Shown: positions 59,579 through 64,000 of the stretch, piece after piece
How the letters are laid out: every line of letters begins with the position of its first letter
Position numbering within the stretch: position 1 is the stretch's first letter
DNA from: Nitrobacter sp963807355
GTDB lineage: Bacteria; Pseudomonadota; Alphaproteobacteria; Rhizobiales; Xanthobacteraceae
Length of the DNA stretch: 64,000 bases
Direction of reading: 5' to 3'
Assembly (NCBI GenBank): GCA_963807355.1
Contig: CAWEBX010000014.1
Location: forward strand, 46,696 to 110,695
Position numbers and translations under genes: made by a program
The notes under the pieces: model-generated
Database searches by the model: none
The model's input: only the letters and a program-made list of their open reading frames with translations
Told to the model about the DNA's origin: nothing

Positions 59579-60721
59579 TCAGTCACCTTTTCCGTAAACG
59601 TTAGTCACCGGCTGTGCCCGATTTGATCCGGCAGCGCGCTTGACCATCGCCGCCTCAGCCAGCCGATCCTGCTCGACCTCATTGAGATACACCTGCACCT
59701 CTGACAGTGTGGCGTGTCCGCTGACGGCCATGATTTCCGGCCCGGTACACCCGGCGTGTGCGAGTTGCCTGCAAGCTGCCTTGCGCAGACCGTGCGCCCG
59801 ATAGTTGCGGACCTTGCCGTCGTCGCAGAGCACCGGTTCCAGCCCTGCCGCCCCGCACCAGTCGGCGAATTTGTTGCCGAATGCTGCTGCCGACGCGAAC
59901 GGCCTGCCGTATTCGGTTAGCATAAATGTGAGCGCATCGCTGTGCGGCATCGCATCGAGTGCCGCCTGTAGCTCCGGCAGCACCCGAATCGTCAGCACCT
60001 TACCCGTGGACTGGCTAGTCTTGCTCGGTCGCCATGACAGACAACCGTTGCGCAGATGCTGGCGGCCGATCACGTGCGCATCGTGCCGTCGCGCGGCGAT
60101 GTTCAGCATCAATTCCATTGCGAGCCGCGCCATGGTGCCGTTGGCGTGCCGCTCGCGATATTGCCTGATCTGCACCTCGCCCCACGTCACATGACCGCTG
60201 CTCTTGGGTGGGCGGGCCGTCTTGATTCCGATAGTCGGATCGGTCCTGCACTCGCCCTGCTCAATGGCGAACGCGATTAGGTGCCTGAGTGCCTTCATCC
60301 AGACCTTCTGCATGATTGGCGTCTTGCCTGCGAGTGCGTCGGTGATGTTCTTGCGCTGGATGGTGGCGAGGCGATTTTCGCCATAGCGTCTGCCTCCCGG
60401 CGTCATGCACTGACGAAAGTTGTCGAGGATCGGACGCCGCGCTGCCTGTGTCGCCTTGGCCAGTCCCTTGAAGAAATCGTGCTGCAGATATTTGACGATC
60501 AGTGCGTCGATGCTGCCCGGCTTGATCTTCGACGCACCGATGTGCGCGGCTGCATTCTCACTCTGCGCCAGTAGCTCGGCGTAGTGGTCCATGAACTCTG
60601 CCGAGCCGGGACGACCCTTCAGCATGATCTTCCTGCTCCCCTTGCGACGGAATTGATGCCGCATCTTGCCATTGCGAGGGTCGCGGTAGCTGTTGACGTA
60701 GTCCAGTTTGATATCGGCCAT
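59579..60721 (-). CDS. Tyrosine recombinase (integrase)
   Basis: A 380-residue integrase from ATG 60721 (MADIKLDYVNSYRDPRNGKM); in-frame 60730 adds three residues. The N-terminal core-binding part is at residues 60-160. The catalytic motifs are LNIAARRHDAHVIGRQH (first Arg), YRAHGLRKAACRQLAHAGCT (His-x-x-Arg) and HATLSEVQVYLNEVEQDRLA (nucleophile Tyr). Its end points toward the tRNA-Glu-like att site. The start overlaps the stop of the upstream gene (TGATG). Intact, so the island might still be excised. Confidence 0.9.
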   Translation of the reverse strand: MADIKLDYVNSYRDPRNGKMRHQFRRKGSRKIMLKGRPGSAEFMDHYAELLAQSENAAAHIGASKIKPGSIDALIVKYLQHDFFKGLAKATQAARRPILDNFRQCMTPGGRRYGENRLATIQRKNITDALAGKTPIMQKVWMKALRHLIAFAIEQGECRTDPTIGIKTARPPKSSGHVTWGEVQIRQYRERHANGTMARLAMELMLNIAARRHDAHVIGRQHLRNGCLSWRPSKTSQSTGKVLTIRVLPELQAALDAMPHSDALTFMLTEYGRPFASAAAFGNKFADWCGAAGLEPVLCDDGKVRNYRAHGLRKAACRQLAHAGCTGPEIMAVSGHATLSEVQVYLNEVEQDRLAEAAMVKRAAGSNRAQPVTNVYGKGD

Positions 60722-61179
60722 CAGTTCCACTCGCTCCGGTCAATAGCTGTTGTGTCGTCCATCTCGATCTCGCCGCTACGGACAGGCTTGCCGGTGATGA
60801 TTTTGATCGAGCCATCTGGCCGGACCTCGTAACCGGCAACTGGAATGCCCGCCTTCGCCGCCTGCCGTGCGACACCTGCCAATGTCGGCTTGCGCTTGCG
60901 TGTCCGGCTTGCCGGCTTGACCGGCTTCACATCCTCGACGCTATCGTCGGTGACAACGTCGGTTGAAGTCAGCCGTCGCTGCAGATCGGGGTCAAACGGA
61001 TGAGCAAACCATGACGGCGGATGTGGTGCTTCACCGGTCGCGCGCAATCGCATTTCATCCATTGCCCGCAGCAACAACGATCTTGGGTTGGTGGCCCGCG
61101 CGCGACGAAGTTGGTCTGCGAATTGCTTCATCGCAGCAGCCGGTGCGATGTTGGTGTCGACGTGGGCAAAATCCTTCAT
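60721..61179 (-). CDS. Island protein, helical with a DNA-binding-like tail
   Basis: A 152-residue protein from ATG 61179: MKDFAHVDTNIAPAAAMKQF, ADQLRRARATNPRSLLLRAM, SWFAHPFDPDLQRRL, then a basic segment (PASRTRKRKPTLAGVARQAA) and VAGYEVRPDGSIKIITGKPV. The last segment resembles the small strand-rich end of integrase-associated proteins. Overlaps the integrase start by one codon and the zinc-finger gene by ATGA. Function unknown. Confidence 0.55.
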   Translation of the reverse strand: MKDFAHVDTNIAPAAAMKQFADQLRRARATNPRSLLLRAMDEMRLRATGEAPHPPSWFAHPFDPDLQRRLTSTDVVTDDSVEDVKPVKPASRTRKRKPTLAGVARQAAKAGIPVAGYEVRPDGSIKIITGKPVRSGEIEMDDTTAIDRSEWN

Positions 61180-61436
61180 GCTGCACCCTCCGGCCTGCGT
61201 CGTGGTGGCAACGGCATGTCGGCGGGGACGATGCCGGCATCCTTCAGTAGCTCCCACGTCCGCAGGCGGTGCCGGTCTTCTGGTGACACCTTCACCCCGC
61301 GCTGGTTCTTGGCGAACGCCATTGACCGGCAACTCGCGCTGCAATACGTCGGCACCCGACCAAACGGTTCTATCTTGAATTTCCGGCCGCAATGGGCGCA
61401 GGCGATGGTTTTTGGTCGTCGAGCGTCGTCGGCCAT
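61176..61436 (-). CDS. Zinc-finger protein of the integrase island
   Basis: An 86-residue protein: MADDARRPKTIACAHCGRKF, KIEPFGRVPTYCSASCRSMA and FAKNQRGVKVSPEDRHRLRT. The pattern CAHC...YCSASC is a four-Cys zinc knuckle. Such proteins are common in Rhizobiales integrative elements; role unknown. Coupled to the gene downstream by ATGA. Confidence 0.6.
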   Translation of the reverse strand: MADDARRPKTIACAHCGRKFKIEPFGRVPTYCSASCRSMAFAKNQRGVKVSPEDRHRLRTWELLKDAGIVPADMPLPPRRRPEGAA

Positions 61437-61552
61437 ATGGTCCCGATCTTCGCGGATATCATCACTATTGATGAATATTAACGGAAAACCAAGCCGTTGC
61501 CCATAGCTTTTGGTGTGGCGTCAATTGAGCCGCCGCGCCAGCGCCATGTCGA

Positions 61553-61865
61553 TCATCGGCCTGAACCGGCGAGGAACGCCGCGGCGTCCACAAAGTCCAG
61601 TGTCGGGCCAGCACCGACCGCGAGCAGCCGCACCTCTATCAGTTCCAGCAACCCGCCGCGCAGCGCCGCGTTAATGTTCGCGAGATTGCTCATCGTTACG
61701 TAAGGCACGGCGTCCAGCGTCGAGGCGATCCGCTGAAGTCCTGCGGCTCCGGTAGTCCGCGCACAGGCTCGCACGATCGACGGCCTTTGCCGCAACCATC
61801 TCGCGGAAGGCGGCAATGAAGCAATCGGCGCGGTCCACCTGTTGACGGACTTCGGCGTCGGTCAT
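61553..61865 (-). CDS. Island protein (one frame shift)
   Basis: MTDAEVRQQVDRADCFIAAF starts at 61865, overlapping the preceding stop (TGATG). Around 61745 the frame changes, and LQRIASTLDAVPYVTMSNLA, NINAALRGGLLELIEVRLLA and VGAGPTLDFVDAAAFLAGSG follow to 61553. About 103 residues, mostly helical with a Gly-rich turn. No family named. Confidence 0.45.
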
Positions 61866-62387
61866 CACGCCGTGTCGTCATCTATTGGTGGCTCGCCGCA
61901 TTCGTCCGCTTTCCTGGCGCAGGCCGTGGCTATCTCCAGCCTAAGATCATACACAGCCTTGTCGATCGCCCGGCGCACGGTCATGTCACGGCCGCCGCAC
62001 CGGGCCGTAAAGCCCGCCAGGCCCGACGTGAACAGGCCAATCACTTCTTCCATGTGGCCGACGCTTCCTCCAACGGGATCAGTTCCCGTTGCTTCTCGGA
62101 ATGCGGAGCCGGATCAGTTCGGACTTCGCCCGCTGAAGTTCAGCGTCTGCCTCACTGCGCGGTGATTGTCGTCGCTCACGCCGCAGAAATCGCAAGTAGG
62201 CAACGCGGCTTTGGTCGAGCGGGAAGCCGTCACCTTGCCGCTGGATCACGCCTTCGGCTTCAAGCTTGATGATGTAGGCGCGGCTGCAATCGAGGTGCAG
62301 CGCCAGTGCAGACGCGCTGACGGTCTCGGCCGTTCTGGATCGCGGTCGAGGGACAGGCTTGGCGACGGGCGCGACGGTCTCGGTCAT
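61865..62387 (-). CDS. Nu1-like DNA-packaging (terminase small subunit-like) protein, two frame shifts
   Basis: MTETVAPVAKPVPRPRSRTA starts near 62387. A winged-helix segment ALALHLDCSRAYIIKLEAEG with VIQRQGDGFPLDQSRVAYLR is followed by ADAELQRAKSELIRLRI. After two shifts near 62100 and 62060 come EKQRELIPLEEASA and MEEVIGLFTSGLAGFTARCG, then KAVYDLRLEIATACARKADE. This pattern (ELIRLRI..K.R.LIP..E and VVGLF..GL..F.ARC...D) is the Nu1/terminase small-subunit-like family of phage islands. No large subunit is present, so the island could be a satellite. Confidence 0.55.
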
Positions 62388-62979
62388 CAGCGTCATTCCT
62401 GTTGCGTCGCGGTAGGATACTTCCGCTTTCGGCGGCATAGCCGACCATGCCCGGACTTGCCGCTTGCCAACTCGGTCGCGAATGACCCCTGAGCAGACCT
62501 CCGCAACTTCCGGCTTCGAGCGCTGTCAGGAAGCCTCCCCCTAGCTGTGGATCTGCATCGTAGGATCGCTCGCGTCGCTGGACACCCGGATGGTAGGCCC
62601 GAACGCGCAATCCCGAGCATCAAAAGCAATGGGGTTTCACGCTTCGTGGGTGAGCGAAAAATCGAACCCGTTCTAGCTCGCCTCATGGCCGTTAAGGGCT
62701 ACGGGGCGACCTCACCGACGTGTCCGCTTGGTTACATTGATTTAGATCAAAGTGGTCTCTTCCGAACGGTCGTTGCTTCGGGTTGCGCTTTAGGAAAGCC
62801 CAGGACTGCGCTGCGCCGTCCGCAAACACAAAAGGCTACCGCACAGATATTCATATTGGACAACCGAGAATTCCGCCACGTCGTGGCCTGAATCGGCTGG
62901 GAGGTAACACAACGCATCGAAAGCGAAACCTGAGCCGCGCGATATCGCCGCTTTCGTTGGTCCTGCCGATATCGATAAA
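62388..62979. other. Island right flank without supported genes
   Basis: No gene was accepted. A plus frame at 62547-62891 has no conserved feature. The FixK-like box at 62737-62750 is the only clear signal. The right end of the integrase island may lie in here, since 62980 starts a core-type enzyme; I could not see a repeat of the tRNA-Glu-like sequence. Confidence 0.4.
62737..62750. promoter_or_regulatory. FixK/FNR-type box
   Basis: TTGATTTAGATCAA is a perfect match to TTGAT-N4-ATCAA. It lies 230 bp upstream of the formylglycine-generating enzyme gene at 62980 on the plus strand. FixK2/FNR in this family activate genes at low oxygen. Confidence 0.55.
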
Positions 62980-63911
62980 ATGATCTGGATACCCGGCGGT
63001 ACATTTCGCATGGGGTCGGACAAGCATTATCGGGAAGAAGCACCTGCGCACTGCGTTACGGTGAACGGTTTTTGGATGGACCGTCATCCGGTGACAAACC
63101 GGCAATTCAGAGAATTCGTAAGAGCAACAGGCCACGTCACCGTCGCCGAGATTACGCCCGATCCGAAAGACTATCCCGGAATGCTCCCGCACATGGTCTA
63201 TGCGGGCTCGCTGATGTTCTTGCCGCCCAACCATCCGGTTAGCCTCCGCGACTTCAGCCAGTGGTGGACGTTCGCCAAGGGCGCGCAATGGCGGCATCCC
63301 TACGGACCTGGAAGCAACATTCGTGGTCTTGACGATCATCCAGTCGTGCATGTGGCATTCAACGATGCGCTCGCCTACGCGAAATGGGCTGGCAAGGATC
63401 TGCCCACTGAAGCGGAATGGGAATTTGCGGCGCGCGGCGGGCTCGAAGGCGCCGAGTTTTCGTGGGGCGATGAGTTCACGCCGCAAGGCCGTCACATGGC
63501 TAATACGTGGCAGGGTGGGTTTCCGCGCTAAAACTCAAGGAGGACGGCTTCGCCTGGACCTCGGCGGTCACCTCCTTCCCGCCGAACGGCTATGGGCTGT
63601 ACGACATGATCGGCAACGTCTGGGAGTGGACGGCAGACTGGTATTCGCCAAAGCATCAGGCGGATGCCGCGAAGGCCTGCTGCATCCCAGAGAACCCGCG
63701 CGGCGGCCGTGTAGAAAGGCCCACAGTTACGACCCCAGAACGACCAACGTCAAAGATTCCACGCAAGGTCATCAAAGGCGGCTCGCATTTGTGCGCGCCG
63801 AATTACTGCCGGCGCTACCGACCGGCGGCTCGACACGCGGAGCCGGTCGACACTTCCACGAGCCATCTTGGCTTTCGGTGCGTCAGTCGAGGAGCCTCTG
63901 ATGTATCATAA
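62980..63911 (+). CDS. Formylglycine-generating (sulfatase-modifying) enzyme family protein (one frame shift)
   Basis: The front frame runs MIWIPGGTFRMGSDKHYREE, VNGFWMDRHPVTNRQFREFV and DLPTEAEWEFAARGGLEGAE to FPR and a TAA at 63529. One base is missing near 63527, after which LKEDGFAWTSAVTSFPPNGY, YDMIGNVWEWTADWY and HLCAPNYCRRYRPAARHAEP with TSTSHLGFRCV follow to 63911. The two Cys in HLCAPNYC match the active-site copper/thiol pair of FGE enzymes that convert a Cys of sulfatases to formylglycine. Length about 310 residues. An arylsulfatase often follows; the next gene is incomplete. Confidence 0.8.
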
Positions 63912-63927
63912 ACAGGAGAGCTTAGCC

Positions 63928-64000
63928 ATGTTGAGTTCTTTATTACCCGACAAGCCGCCCCTTATTGCAACGCCGCCACGCAAGCCACGTGGTTTGTACG
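63928..64000 (+). CDS. Partial gene, start only
   Basis: ATG 63928 follows caggagagc with good spacing, and MLSSLLPDKPPLIATPPRKP runs to the end of the window. The first 24 codons are Pro-rich and not diagnostic. A sulfatase or related substrate of the upstream FGE would be expected from context, but the sequence does not show it. Confidence 0.5.
   Translation, partial: MLSSLLPDKPPLIATPPRKPRGLY

Overview
The window looks like an alphaproteobacterial chromosome of the Bradyrhizobium/Nitrobacter/Rhodopseudomonas group (Nitrobacteraceae). The evidence is the gene content and order (purL - bolA - grxD, rpsD, murI, yidD, folE, hisI, DUF2336 protein, Omp25/31-type porin, tuf followed by tRNA-Trp), FixK-type boxes, the many small proteins typical of that family, and a dispersed intergenic palindrome. 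This is recognition from the sequence only; no database search was run.

Layout. 1-7.6 kb: core genes (purL end, secreted Gly-rich protein, bolA, an egtBD ergothioneine pair in pieces, grxD, macrodomain remnant, rpsD, murI, PAS protein). 8-38 kb: a long accessory region. It starts with a small cassette (short ORF, secreted YD-repeat protein, trypsin-like protease). An early-phage module follows at about 9.4-21.4 kb: a leftward operon of small genes, a CI-type S24 repressor and a Cro-like protein around a three-site operator, a DUF1376 protein and a 5'-truncated primase-helicase. No capsid, tail or large-terminase genes were seen. Then comes a field of small stress or membrane proteins (CspA, SDR reductase, CsbD-like, iron permease-like), an IS21-family element (29.0-31.5 kb) and more small paralogous genes. 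38-53 kb: core genes again (rhomboid, CBS, patatin, YidD, IscU-like scaffold, folE, hisI, lytic transglycosylase, DUF2336 protein, HPt protein, response regulator, nadK, porin). 53-58 kb: a FecI-FecR-TonB receptor operon behind an Irr-like palindrome. 57.9-59.4 kb: tuf and tRNA-Trp. 59.4-62.4 kb: a small integrase island beginning at a tRNA-Glu-like remnant. 63-64 kb: a formylglycine-generating enzyme and the start of the next gene.

A general feature is single-base frame breaks, mostly apparent one-base insertions, in otherwise well conserved genes. These include rpsD, murI and nadK, which a living cell should not lose. I therefore treat isolated breaks as probable sequence errors and say where they lie. 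Genes with many breaks (egtD, egtB, fecI) may be genuine pseudogenes. Coordinates of broken genes span all the frames that together spell the protein.

How the genes work together: the phage module is an immunity/replication cassette without visible packaging functions. The fec operon is an iron-responsive sigma/anti-sigma/receptor set. The HPt and REC genes lie side by side and may form a signalling pair. folE and hisI lie in one orientation 40 bp apart. The most unusual observations are a dispersed palindromic element inside the coding tail of a DUF2336 protein, a second tuf 3' end downstream of tuf, and the tRNA-Glu-like remnant beside the integrase.
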